64,000 bases of DNA from Cyrtodaria siliqua. Taxonomy: Eukaryota; Mollusca; Bivalvia; Adapedonta; Hiatellidae. The notes beneath the pieces were generated by a model. It was not told the origin of the DNA and did not search any database. It saw nothing but the letters and a program-made list of their open reading frames with translations. The first letter of the stretch is position 1, and every line of letters begins with the position of its first letter. This document shows, one piece after another, positions 36,550-47,778 of the stretch. Location of the stretch: the NCBI GenBank assembly GCA_037043455.1, contig JAWPHD010001211.1, positions 248,001 to 312,000 on the forward strand. The letters run 5' to 3'. The position numbers and the translations under genes were made by a program.

Positions 36550-39486
36550 TTATAGTCAGTATTATTGGAGAGCACTGTAATAACAACATATAAAAATATT
36601 TTTTTTAAACTTTAATAGATTTGGCAAATATTGGGCGTGGCATGGATTGAATGTTTAACAATTGGGCTGCCGGTAAGCACAAAAGACCATTATGGCAAGC
36701 CCTTACAGCAGAAAGCATTAAGCAATAAAGCAAATTGAATATTACAATATTAAGGACATAAATACATGTGCACCAAATTAAATGTTCATTATGAAAGCAA
36801 CTTTTCTGATAAGCATTTAGGCAAGTGTTGAAAGCACGGTTGATATTCAAGCATAATTACAAGTGCATCGAATTCAATCAATTTAAAATGTTTTTTTAGC
36901 AATTCGTACGGACAGCAAATTTGTATATAATTTATGTTTAGATTACAATTCAGTCTCTGGGTATACAGGAGCTGAATAAAGTTAAACTGAAACGTATATG
37001 TCCTTCCTTTCACACCTTCGCTGCCCGCCATATGGATGGGTGCCCAAACACTCCAAGTCCTAGAGTGTTCAGGCTCCCACAGCATTCGTATATAAAAATC
37101 TGTAATGAAGACATCATTGTACGCAAACTGAATAATTGTAAAGCTGATCGCTAGACGAAAAGCTTAGGATGTTTTATAAACAGTCAATTTAGAAGAAAGG
37201 AGGCATGAATTGATTTTAAACTGTTAAACAGTATTAATTCAAATGAAAAATAATGCCAAAACCAAGACAATGCTTCCGCACGATCATAGACGCACGCCCC
37301 GACAGTATGACGTAACCTACCGCTCTGGGTCATGAATATGCATTGCCTCCATTGTCAAAACAACAACTTTTATTAGCAACAACAGTCAACGGCAGCAAGT
37401 GAAAATTAGCTGATATCAACAAACTGTTGATATATACTTATCCGCAGTAAGAAAACATATTGCCTAAACACTCCAAATACATGGTTAGCATCATAAAACA
37501 CGATTACACCAACAGCCTTGGAGTTAAATAATAGCAGCAGGAGCTGAAAACATAGTGCACAACAACGATAATGATAACAGTAGGCGAACATTATGGCGTA
37601 ATAGACATTTCTCCATCGAGTAGATGGTTTCCAACAGATTATTCCTCTATAAATGGTTTTCATAATAGTTATTAAATAATAAGTGCAGTAGCTATGGACA
37701 TCATCCGCAGAATGACAACAATTATATTTAGCTCTGCCTTGAGTCGAATAATAATATTTTTCTAATGTGACTCACTGTTATTTACAGTTTTAATTGCCTC
37801 TCGAATGACTCAATAATTATTATTATTTTCATTGTTTTTGCAAATTGAATAAATTTGAGTTGAAAATGTAGTCTAACTACTGTCATTACAAACAGGATAT
37901 TGTTTTTATTTTGATACCATTTTCAATTTCCTAGTGTGAACTGTTTGCAGTAACAAACAATCTACCGCCACCATATCTACAACGAACTTGCAATTTGCAT
38001 ACGCCTGGTGGAAAAAAGATATGATAATTTTTTATTTTTTTTTTATTTTTTTTTTGTGATTTTTGCATTATCTACGACAACAGCATTATAAAGCGTATAA
38101 AAATGAGTCCTGTTTCCCGGAGGCTGTGATCTGTTCCTCTATCTGACGAACGTCTTGTGAACGGCCTTTGCTGCAACCAATCGAGTCACTCAACGATATG
38201 TGACGTCACAGAATAGCTGAACGTACACCCTTTGGATCTGCTGGGAGGCAACCACTGACTTTTCCAGGTGGGATCATCAACTACGTTACCGGCAGAGAAC
38301 TAACCATCGAACTGTTCGGCTCGCTTTCTACGACTCATTATCCAGTGTGATTATGAAAACAAAAAAGAGGCGTACAATGTATAAACCTAGCACAAATGAG
38401 TACAGATGGAGGACAAATGAAAATAAAATCCTAAATAGTAATACCAACTTAATATAATAACTGATTGTGCAGACTTCATGTAGATCTAGTCTGTTTATTT
38501 TTCATTTTATTAATTTTTTTTTTTTTTTTAATATTATTAGCATTATTATATATATATTATTAATATTATATTTATTTAATTATTATTATTACCCCACTTT
38601 TATTATTATTCCCAACACCCAAAAACTCCCTCAGTCGAAACGCACCGAGAAACAGAAAGATGCTGTAGCATTTAGATATGATATACACTTTAGATTCCTT
38701 TAGCCAGCCAGTATATTTCCATTGACTGATATATAACCCCCAGAGGGCAAGGCACACTGCCTGTAGTATTTTGGAAGAGATTGAAATCAGTTCGCATACG
38801 ATCATCACTAAATAAAGATTCACTATTACAGACGTATTGTTCTTTAAACACACCCAACAAGCGTTACACTTGCAAAAGTCCTAAACATATTCAGTTAAAA
38901 AGTAGTCTAGCGAGACGCAACACAACCACATTGTTCTAATTTAGCATATATATCGAAACAGCTGATTGACCCACTTAGCGTGGGAATTAACAGCGTGGGG
39001 AATATGGCTCACTCCACATTTCGGCAATATTAATTAAATGATTTATGAGAACGTTTATTTAAAGTAAATATCAATGAGAAAGGGAATCTCACAGGATATA
39101 AACAAAGGAAGAGACGAAATAAAGCTTATGTTAATAAAATTGAAAGAAAAAGTTGGTCTGACGAGAATCGGAAATGGCCGTCAAACAAAGGAAAATAGAA
39201 AACGTTATTTGCATCCTGCCACAACGTGAACATCTGTATGAATAAATTGAAACGAATACGACCTAATCGAAGCTAAAATCACGAGCAACAGGATAATTAC
39301 AAAATCATAGATCCTGCGAGTCTAATTTCAAGGAAATTAAGTTTTTAACTGTAAGCTCAAAAAACATCATACCTCTCTGTTAAAATCTTGACAGCCGGTG
39401 TGCATGTAGAAAAATGCACCGTGAAATTTACTCAATCTCAATAATTATCTACAGCTAGTGTTGCCTCCAATAACCGCTGACTATAA
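36550..39486 (+). mobile_element. Element B: 2.9-kb element with about 30-bp imperfect TIRs
   Basis: The left end TTATAGTCAGTATTATTGG and following AGAGCACTGTA pairs with the right end in reverse complement, TTATAGTCAGCGGTTATTGG and following AGGCAACACTA. Its left 468 bp and right 155 bp match element A, but its 2.3-kb interior (37030-39331) does not. The interior contains a CCAAT word and TGACGTCAC near 38178-38210, but no transposase or other domain that I recognise. Six bases (CAGATA) separate element A from element B. Confidence 0.7.
39332..39486 (+). repeat. Right-end repeat of elements A and B, copy 2
   Basis: Second copy of the 155-bp end. It abuts the minisatellite, which resumes with TACGTACTGTTGTGTTA. 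The same 17 bases directly precede element A at 35197-35213. Confidence 0.9.
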
Positions 39487-41664
39487 CTACGTACTGTTGT
39501 GTTAATATATACGTGCTGTAAGGTAGATAATGACCATACGTACATTTGTGTTAATATACACGTGCTGTAAGGTAGATAATGACCATACGTACAGTTGTGT
39601 TAATATATACGTGCTGTAAGGTAGATAATGACCATACGTACAGTTGTGTTAATATGTACGTGCTGTAAGGTAGATAATGACCATACGTACAGTTGTGTTA
39701 ATATATAAGTGCTGTAAGGTAGATAATGACCATACGTACTGTTGTGTTAATATATACGTGCTGTAAGGTAGGTAATGACCATACGTACAGTTGTGTTAAT
39801 ATACACGTGCTGTAAGATAGGTAATGACCATAATGTACAGTTTTGTTAATATATACGTGCTGTAATGTAGATAATGACCATAATTTACAGTTGTGTTAAT
39901 ATACACGTGCTGTAAGGTAGATAATGACCATAATGTACAGTAATGTTGTGTTAATATATACGTGCTGTAAAGTAGATAATGACCATAATGTACAGTTGTT
40001 TTAATATACACGTGCTGTAAGGTAGATAATTACCGTAATGTACAGTTGTGTTAATATATACGTGCTGTAAGGTAGATAATTACCGTAATGTACATTTGTG
40101 TTAATATATACGCTCTGTAAGGTAGATAATAACCATAATGTACAGTTGTGTTATTATATACGTGTTGTAAGGTAGATAATGACAATAATGTACAGTTGTG
40201 GTAATAAATACGCGCTGTAAGGTAGATAATGATCATATGAACAGTTGTGTTAATATATACGTCCTGTAAGGTAGATAATGACCATACGTACAGTTGTGTT
40301 AATATATACGTGCTGTAAGGTAAAAAATGACCATACGTACAGTTGTGTTAATATATACGTGATGTAAGGTAGATAATGACCATACGTACAGTTGTGTTAA
40401 TATATACGCGTTATAAGGTAGATAATGACCATACGTACAGTTGTGGTAATATATACGTCCTGTAAGGTAGATAATGACCATACGTACAGTTGTGTTAATA
40501 TATACGTGCTGTAAGGTAAAAAATGACCATACGTACAGTTGTGTTAATATATACGTGCTGTAAGGTAGATAATGACCATACGTACAGTTGTGTTAATATA
40601 TACGTGCTGTAAGGTAGATAATGACCATAATTTACTTTTGTGTTAATATATACGTGATGTAAGGTAGATAATTACCATAATTTTCACTTGTGTTAATATA
40701 TACGTGTTGTAAGGAAGATAATTACCATAATATACAGTTGTGTTAATATATACGTGATGTAAGGTAGATAATTACCATAATTTACAGTTGTGTTAATATA
40801 TACGTGTTTTAAGGCAGATAATTACCATAATGTACAGTTGTGTTAATATATACGTGTTGTAAGATAGATAATTACCATAATTTACAGTTGTGTTTATATA
40901 CACGTGCTGTAAGATAGATAATTACCATAATTTACAGTTGTGTTAATATATACGTGTTGTAAGGCAGATAATTACCATAATGTACAGTTGTGTTAATATA
41001 CACGTGCTGTAAGATAGATATTTACCATACGTACAGTTGTGTTAATATATACGTGCTGTAAGGTAGATAATTACCATAATGTACAGTTGTGTTAATATAC
41101 ACGTTCTGTAAGATAGATAATTACCATAATGTACAGTTGTGTTAATATATGCGTGCTGTAAGATAGATAATGACCATAAGTACAGTTATGTTAATATATA
41201 CGTGCTGTAAGGCAGATAATTACCATAATGTACAGTTGTGTTAATATATACGTGCTGTAAGGTAGATAACGACATAATGTACAGTTATGCTAATATGCAC
41301 GTGCTGTAAGGTAGATAATTTCCGTAATGTGGAGTTGTGTTAATATATACGTGCTGTAAGGTAGATAATGACCATAATGTACAGTTGTGTTAATATATAC
41401 GTGCTGTAAGGTAGATAATTACCATAATGTACAGTTGTGTTAATATATACGCTTTGTAAGGCAGATAATTACCATAATATAAAGTTGTGTTAATATATAC
41501 GTGCTGTAAGGTAGATAATTACCATAATGTACAGTTGTGTTAATATACACGTGCTGTAAGATAGATAATTACTATAATGTACAGTTGTGTTAATATATGC
41601 GTGCTGTAAGATAGATAATGACCACACGTACAGTTATGTTAATATATACGTGCTGTAAGGCAGA
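39487..41664 (+). repeat. 49/50-bp minisatellite, segment 3 (about 44 units)
   Basis: Continuation of the same array after the element pair. The block 40620-41230 carries the same variant order as 30680-31290 (offset 9942, for example GCGTGCTG at 41151 and 31209). A block near 40081-40220 matches 34648-34787 (offset 5433). Confidence 0.95.
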
Positions 41665-41848
41665 CAGGCGCGTTCCTGGGGCTAATTTAGGTATACGCAC
41701 CATCGAGTTTTGGATTCACAATTGTGCCTAACCCCCCTATACCTTCAGTTTTTATTGCATTTTTCGAATTTTTAGCCTATTTTATTTGTTTGCTTCTTTA
41801 ATAGCCTGTACGCACGTGCGTCAGTGCGTATGCCCAGGTATGCCCCTG
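41665..41848. mobile_element. 184-bp hAT-like MITE in the minisatellite
   Basis: Ends are CAGGCGCGTTCCTGGG at the left and CAGGGGCATACCTGGG at the right read in reverse complement. Flanks are GCAGA at 41660-41664 and GCAAA at 41849-41853, a 5-bp target duplication with one change. The minisatellite resumes for one partial unit to about 41872. There is no coding capacity. Confidence 0.75.
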
Positions 41849-41970
41849 GCAAATAATTACCATAATATTCACAATACAGAATACAGAATAGATCTAGAGC
41901 GGATTTAAAAGAGAGAGTTCGTAGTCACATGTTCTCGTTTTGGTCGATCAAATATTCATTATATAACATA

Positions 41971-42330
41971 TTAATTGCTTATTAATTTGGAAATGTTTCT
42001 TGCTGATAATGGATGTGTGTACAGCTTCGAAACCCGATTATTTTTATCGATTATTAGGTGTATGTTAGTGTTGACATTTACTATGCCTAAATTCCTTAGG
42101 CTATTATTTAGTTTCGTTGTGCAATGTATTGTATAAGGCAGAGCAAGAAGTGTTTCAGACACAGTTTCTTGTTTTGTTTTGGGCAGGCAAATAACGGCTC
42201 CCCATAGTAGAAGTGATGTTAAATTGTTTAAGTTGTTTTTTAACTCATCGACAGCCGGGGCATTTCTTATGCTTTCCGGAAGTTTGTTCCATTTTTTTTT
42301 ATAGCTGATGGTATTCAGGTAATAAATACT
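41971..42330 (-). pseudogene. LINE ORF2 C-terminal fragment (CR1/L2-like end)
   Basis: The minus-strand frame contains KKKWNKLPESIRNAPAVDEL followed by KNNLNNL. The W-N-x-L-P-x-x-I-R-x-A pattern with a following K-x-x-L is the usual C-terminal end of CR1/L2-type non-LTR reverse transcriptases. The residues after it are AT-biased and probably 3' UTR read through. No catalytic RT domain is upstream, because the coding sequence is broken by the 250-bp insertion at 42344 and is not recognised beyond it. On the same strand the 3' side leads straight into the minisatellite and then the LINE-like tail at 28150-28091. This suggests one retrotransposon copy whose 3' UTR expanded. Confidence 0.55.
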
Positions 42331-42343
42331 GAAAAGGGGATCC
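42321..42343 (+). repeat. Target-site duplication, left copy
   Basis: AATAAATACTGAAAAGGG followed by GATCC; repeated at 42594-42616 with one change (GAATCC). Confidence 0.75.
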
Positions 42344-42593
42344 ATTGAAAGCAACAACACAAGCATGTGAGACACGTAGCAGACTCGGTCGGAGTCTGTT
42401 CATGAGAGGTATTATAAGCTGCAACACATCTAAGGGCCCTAGCATCGGCGTAATCGATATTCTGATCTATAGACACATGACATTGATAGGGTTTGATTAT
42501 GCTAAAGGTTCAGTAAGTAATAACGCTATTGCCGTGAAAGCGTTTTACAACCGCCACACAGCACCACACAAACGCTATACTAGTGTAAATGTC
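42344..42593 (+). mobile_element. 250-bp insertion with 23-bp target duplication (SINE-like size)
   Basis: Flanked by the direct repeat above and inserted in the LINE fragment. It contains the hairpin CAGACTC-GGTCG-GAGTCTG at about 42389. The length of the duplication suggests LINE-driven insertion, but no A-rich tail or clear pol III boxes are visible. A plus-strand frame of 86 codons covers it, with no recognisable domain. Confidence 0.5.
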
Positions 42594-42616
42594 AATAAAT
42601 ACTGAAAAGGGAATCC

Positions 42617-43169
42617 CTTGGTAAAAAGGATTTGGTATAAAATTGTGACTTACACTGTATGGTTGTTATACGTCAAAGTTTCGGAGATTAGTTGTGTGCA
42701 TATTCGACTACATTGTTGCGCAACAATGCTTAAATGGCTTCTAGTGATTTACGGTCTAGAACAATAATTTTCTCATAATATGTATTCGGTTCTATAGGCG
42801 TATTCTTTGCATATTACAATCAGTGTATAATGTAAGGCTGAGATGTTAATGACGTTCTATTTCTTGAATAATAATACACATGTAGTGTTCATTAAACGTG
42901 ATGGATGTAACGGTTAAATAGTTTTATGAGCTATAACACGTGATTACGAGTTGTGTTGGCTAAACGTGTGAACCCTATGATGACATCTACCTAAATCCTT
43001 ATAGGACGGTAGCGTTTGATGCTTTTCTTTAATCTTGTATTGTCGCACCCTTAACGGTTTATTCTCTTGTAGCTCTGGCTTCTGCCAACTCACTGAGTAC
43101 TTACTTTGTGGCTTTCTAGGCTTTTGTTTTTATATGATATATATGTATACAGACTTTATTTACACTGTC
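42617..43169. other. Unassigned sequence
   Basis: AT-rich, with no supported gene, RNA or repeat. If the LINE at 41971 extends upstream on the minus strand, its remains here are too decayed for me to recognise. Confidence 0.45.
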
Positions 43170-43440
43170 CCGTTTATTGGGATAAAAATAGGGTAAGAAT
43201 GAGGTTTGGTGTACCCTAAAACATGGGTTAAACGCCCAGCGGCCCTTTTTTTTGCCACTGACCGTTCCATGGCGGTGGCCCTATTGTCAACCGGTTTATA
43301 TTTGTGATGTCTCCTTTTGCCTTATTCATCTTGAAAGTTGTGTTTTGTTTCTGTGTGTGTTTGTGGTTGACTGTCGTCCTTGAATGCTACTTTTATCATG
43401 TTTCAACCCAACTATGTTTCTCCCAATCAGCGTCTATCAT
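43170..43440. repeat. Possible dispersed repeat (3' UTR-like)
   Basis: A GC-richer block inside AT-rich DNA, with inverted words CCACTGACCGTTCCATGG and GGCGGTGGCCC near 43254-43282. It resembles repetitive sequence I associate with bivalve transcripts, from memory only; no second copy is in this window. Confidence 0.3.
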
Positions 43441-45201
43441 ATCAGCGAAGCGGGCTGGAGTATCGACTATATACAAATACTAGTGGCATTCGATAAGGGG
43501 GCTTAATTGTTGAGTTAATGGTGTCTCCTTTATTATTAGTATATACATAACACCAAGGAGTATAACAGGTTGTTTTTGATCGTCGAGATATACAATAAAC
43601 CATAAAAGCCATGGAACTACATGTAGTATACCCACAAATTCCAGTTTATGTTATGGACATGTAGGCCACACTCTACCAAATGCTTTACTTATGTCACAAA
43701 AAAAAACACTAAATTTTTAAGTTTAACTGTTAAATATGTTGGTAAAATCCGGATTGCAGGGCAGTTATGATACGAATTCTAAGAAAACAAGTTAAAATAT
43801 AGTGTACAGTTATATGTTGTTGTTTTCAAAATAAGTTAGTGCTAGAAGGTGCCTAAGTTCCAAATGGCCACATTCTAGCACTAAACCTATAGAATTTTTC
43901 TACTTAATAACTAGAGTTACAAATGGACCTCTAATATCAAAACTGACAGTATTCTTATTATACATACTGTAAAACGGTTAATAAAAAGTAAGTCTACCTA
44001 CCGGCATTTAACATATCCAGATGAAAAAATACAACAATGCAATCGTTGGACTTCCATCATTGGACCTAGCACCTTTCTGCGAAACCTGTGACCCTTCGCA
44101 TGACGTCATTAAACAGATTATGACCTCGCACATTAAATATCTTGAGTTTTCCATTTTTGTCAAGTATCTAAAAGTAGGGAAGTCTTTTTTTATTTATGAA
44201 CTTAGCCAACTTCTTGCACTAACCCCTTCAATCCTATTCTCTTTGGATACATGTACGAGGGACATTCAAATATTACGTGGACATTTTTAATAGTTAATAC
44301 ACTTTTATAAATCAAGTAAATTAAAATATATGGCAATAAAGGTCTACGCTTTCACTTTCATATCAGTAAATATTATAACATTATTAGAAACAGATTTCAA
44401 GAAATACGAGTTTTTACAACCCCACTGTAGCCTCCACGGAGTAAGTCATTTGTGTGCTATGACGTCGCCTTGGAAACCAACAACAACCTAACGTTATAAA
44501 TGATGTAACGTGTTATAAATAGAAAGCATTGTTATTTAAAATGAGTATTGTATTAGTCATAGTTTGCATTAAATAAATATTGTAAGCATTGTTGGATAAT
44601 CATGTTTTGTAGTATATCACAACTTCGGAAATAGATAGTATGAATTCGATCGTGCTTAACAGAAATATTCAAAGCATTTAGGAAACAAATAGCATAGTCA
44701 ATCCAAAAGACATATTTATTTAATATATATCGGCATTCTTAATTTATTAACACATATATTTTGAAGAAAATATGTAAGATTTTAAAATTTTAAGTTTTTA
44801 TATTTCATTTTTGTATTAACTTTTTTGTTTTATTAAAAGTTAATATTATTTAACATTTTATTAACATTTTAAGACGGAAGAGTGTATGTGTTTGTTTATT
44901 TTTATCATAGTTCTCCTTGTTCAATATTCAACAATTCATACTTTTGATTTTGGAATAACAGTGACAAAACTACTTAGTTTTGTAAATATTTACCAACGAA
45001 TTTCCTTTCATCTAGCGATTCCTCGAAATGAAGAATGGCCTGCTCCGCAGAAGGGTTTCTCGTCCTATTATATCATTCATTGCAATGATATATAAGACAT
45101 GGTATCGAATTTCTGTTTAAATCATTTGACTTCTTATGACTTGGATTACAAAGTAACTTAAAGGGCTACGTCAAAAAATGAGTGCGATATCGAAAAAGTC
45201 C
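43441..45201. other. Unassigned AT-rich stretch
   Basis: Contains 70-90-codon plus-strand frames at 44021-44290 and 44886-45095, with no family features, donors or repeated copies. No gene called. Confidence 0.5.
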
Positions 45202-45322
45202 ACGTATTATTTGAACAGACCAACTAATTAACATTATCCTAATAAGAATTTTCCATAGAACTCGTATTGTCTGAACAGACCAACTAATTCACATTATCCT
45301 ACTTAGAATTTACCACAGAATT
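45202..45322 (+). repeat. Tandem duplication of about 61 bp
   Basis: Two copies share GAACAGACCAACTAATT and ACATTATCCTA, starting near 45202 and 45263. Confidence 0.8.
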
Positions 45323-45428
45323 ATGAGTTCACACTGATACAATTGATAGTGTTACAAGAGATTGAATTAAAATTTACTGAAAGGAAAAAGACACGCATAA
45401 TCAAAAGTTGCCTATACTACATGTAATA

Positions 45429-45527
45429 GATAGAGTCTGGTCTCAGCGAGTTGGCTTATTTAAACACCGAGATGGGCGTAGCCCATCGAGGTGTTTAAAT
45501 AACCAATGAGCTGAGACAGACTCTATC
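45429..45527. mobile_element. 99-bp foldback element
   Basis: A nearly perfect inverted repeat centred near 45478. The arms start GATAGAGTCTG and end CAGACTCTATC, with TTTAAACACC and GGTGTTTAAA inside and GGGC-GTA-GCCC at the centre. It can form one long hairpin. No coding capacity. Confidence 0.85.
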
Positions 45528-45531
45528 TTTT

Positions 45532-45697
45532 TTGTAGCATGGTGTACTTAGTAACACTGTGACGTCATAGTGACCGTACTCTAAATTCCAATATCCGGTA
45601 GTTGTAGAACGGCATAGCCACGCCCCTTTAGTTACCCGAAATTAAACCATTTAATGCTCTGCATTCATCAAAGGAAATGTCACCGACCATGCTACAA
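45532..45697. mobile_element. MITE with TTGTAGCATGGT ends
   Basis: Left end TTGTAGCATGGT at 45532; the right end ACCATGCTACAA at 45686-45697 is its exact reverse complement. It directly abuts the foldback at 45429-45527, so the two may form one compound element. Confidence 0.65.
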
Positions 45698-46889
45698 TAT
45701 TATATACACCTAATTCCTCGTAATATTCCAATATATCTCAACGTGTTTTATACAGAAAAGGGCTACAACTCATTACAGAAAGGAACCTCTGTCATGTAGT
45801 AGACCTTTTAATCAAAGTATACTTTGTTACAAGAAATTCGTAAATTTTGAAGTTTCGCTTGAAAAAATCAAGCCATTTCAGTATTGAGTTTAATGTTAAG
45901 AGATTGCAACGTCTAAAGCCTAAGTTTAGCTAAATGCGCATTCTGTCGATAATAAAACTTTAAAGGAGTAACCATTGGTGTGTTCGGTGCTGTTTAAACC
46001 TTCTTTCCGAAAGGACAAGCCTAATGTCGCCCTGCACCATTCGATAAGCAGTAGCAGATTAAACATATACGATAAAACGGAAATACCCTCTATGCGTTTC
46101 TTTTTCCTTTCAGTATATGTTGGAAACTGCTTCTAGAAGGAAAATATGTTCCTCACTGAAACAATTTTCACTCAGTACTCAACACCCCCGGTATCGAATA
46201 AGGTCATACGCGGGTACGGGAAAGACGCGCCATATTACAGGCACGCTCAATATTTGTCATTTATTTAAATAATTATATAGTTAGTTTTTGCTTTGTTAGA
46301 TTCCTTGAATATTTTTCTTTACATCCATATCTCATCTTTTACATTTTATTAGTATTTTAAGTAATTTTATCCGTTTTGAACGGGGCGGATCGGAAAAATC
46401 CGTGTTAGCAATTGACATTTCGTCAAATTTTCAATTATACAGTCATTTTGGCACGATAAGACGGACGTGCTCATGTACAACATTCAGTATGTTAGTCCGT
46501 GTGTCTTTATTTGGTCCCTTAATACTAACTAAGGGTTTTTAATCTGGCGTTTTGTGAGAAAGGGGTCCCAGAAAGTGGATAAGTCTTACGACGGCCATAG
46601 ATAAGTACCAACGTTATGTAGTAACATTGAAGGATAAGTACCAACGCATTTCAGATATATAGCTCTTTTATGTGGTAACTTCATTCAGAACAGAAAATTT
46701 AAGCTAAATTATGCAACAAAGACATGTTTAACTATAGGTTTTTTATACAGTGTATTACATACGTTCAGTGCAAGTGATATGGATTAATTCGTTTGCTACT
46801 TCTTCACTGAAAGATTTGATCTTTAAAAAACGTAGTTTAATTAAACCGTCTTAGAGTGTCCTAAAATGAGGTAAACATGGATCATCTTC
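45698..46889. other. Unassigned sequence
   Basis: No supported coding or RNA feature. Confidence 0.5.
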
Positions 46890-47105
46890 AGCTTATTGCC
46901 ACTGAGTTCCGTCGGTGTGTTCTTGGGCAAGACACTTTTCCTTAGCCTCGTCCGTCGGATGGGGACGTAAACCGGGCAGACCCGTGTATCGGTCTATCAA
47001 CCGAGCACGTTAAAGAACCATAGGAATCTATTCCCCAGTTGTATGGCCGTATGCGTCCATAGTTCTGGACCTTTTAATCTGCCTGCGTCCATAACTCTGG
47101 ACCGA
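46890..47105 (+). repeat. SINE-like dispersed repeat remnant
   Basis: Contains TTGGGCAAGACACTTTTCCT, GTCGGATGGGGACGTAAACC and GAGCACGTTAAAGAACC, words typical of a widespread marine-invertebrate repeat (from memory). It is followed by two GCGTCCAT(A)..CTGGACC words at 47053-47103, related to those at 62510-62630. Confidence 0.4.
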
Positions 47106-47400
47106 AAAATAACATGCAATATAGCATAACAAAGATTAATTATGCCTTCGGGTAGTGTTTTTCAGTACATTGAAAGTAATTTGGGGGTTAAGTTGAAGGT
47201 TCATATTTCATGGGCTCCATTGTGGGCTTTCATATAGTCCGTTTGATAATGATAGGCTGTAAAATGCATGCCCACGATTATGAAAAAGGTAACACTGTAG
47301 CTACTGAAATATTATATTAGTAGTCGGAGGTGACGCGGAAGGTTCAGGATTAGAGCCCATGGGCTCTATTTCAACTCCTATTTAATTTTAATTTATCCGC

Positions 47401-47441
47401 CTAAGCTCTCACTCTCACTCTCCCCCTCTCTCTCTCTCTCG
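47401..47441 (+). repeat. CT-rich microsatellite
   Basis: (CT)n/(CTCACT)n tract of about 40 bp. Confidence 0.9.
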
Positions 47442-47467
47442 TATGTATAATATATTTTATAAATGTT

Positions 47468-47778
47468 TAAAAATGTTTAACTCCCTGGCTTTTAACGTTT
47501 AATTTAGTCGCCCAATATACATAAAAATACATATTATATAGAAAGTATTATATAATATGCTTCATATATTAGTGTAAGATATAATTGATATTATATAATA
47601 TATATATATGTGTCGAATATTACATTATATTCAAAATGTTTAACTCCGTGGCTTTTAACGTTTAATTTAGTCGCCCAATATACATAAAAAATATATATTA
47701 TATAGAAAGAATTATATAATATGCATCATATATTAGTGTAAGATATAACTGATATTATATAATATATATATATATATA
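47468..47778 (+). repeat. Two tandem copies of a 170-bp AT-rich unit
   Basis: Units start near 47468 and 47637 and share AATGTTTAACTCC(C/G)TGGC and TTTAATTTAGTCGCCCAATA. Each ends in an (AT)n run. Confidence 0.85.

Noticed and set aside
42344..42593. tRNA-derived SINE with pol III promoter
   Set aside because: No convincing A and B boxes; only GGTTCAGT loosely resembles a B box. Reported as an insertion of unknown class.
44021..44290. 89-codon plus-strand frame
   Set aside because: No domain or splice-site support in AT-rich DNA, where frames of this size arise by chance.
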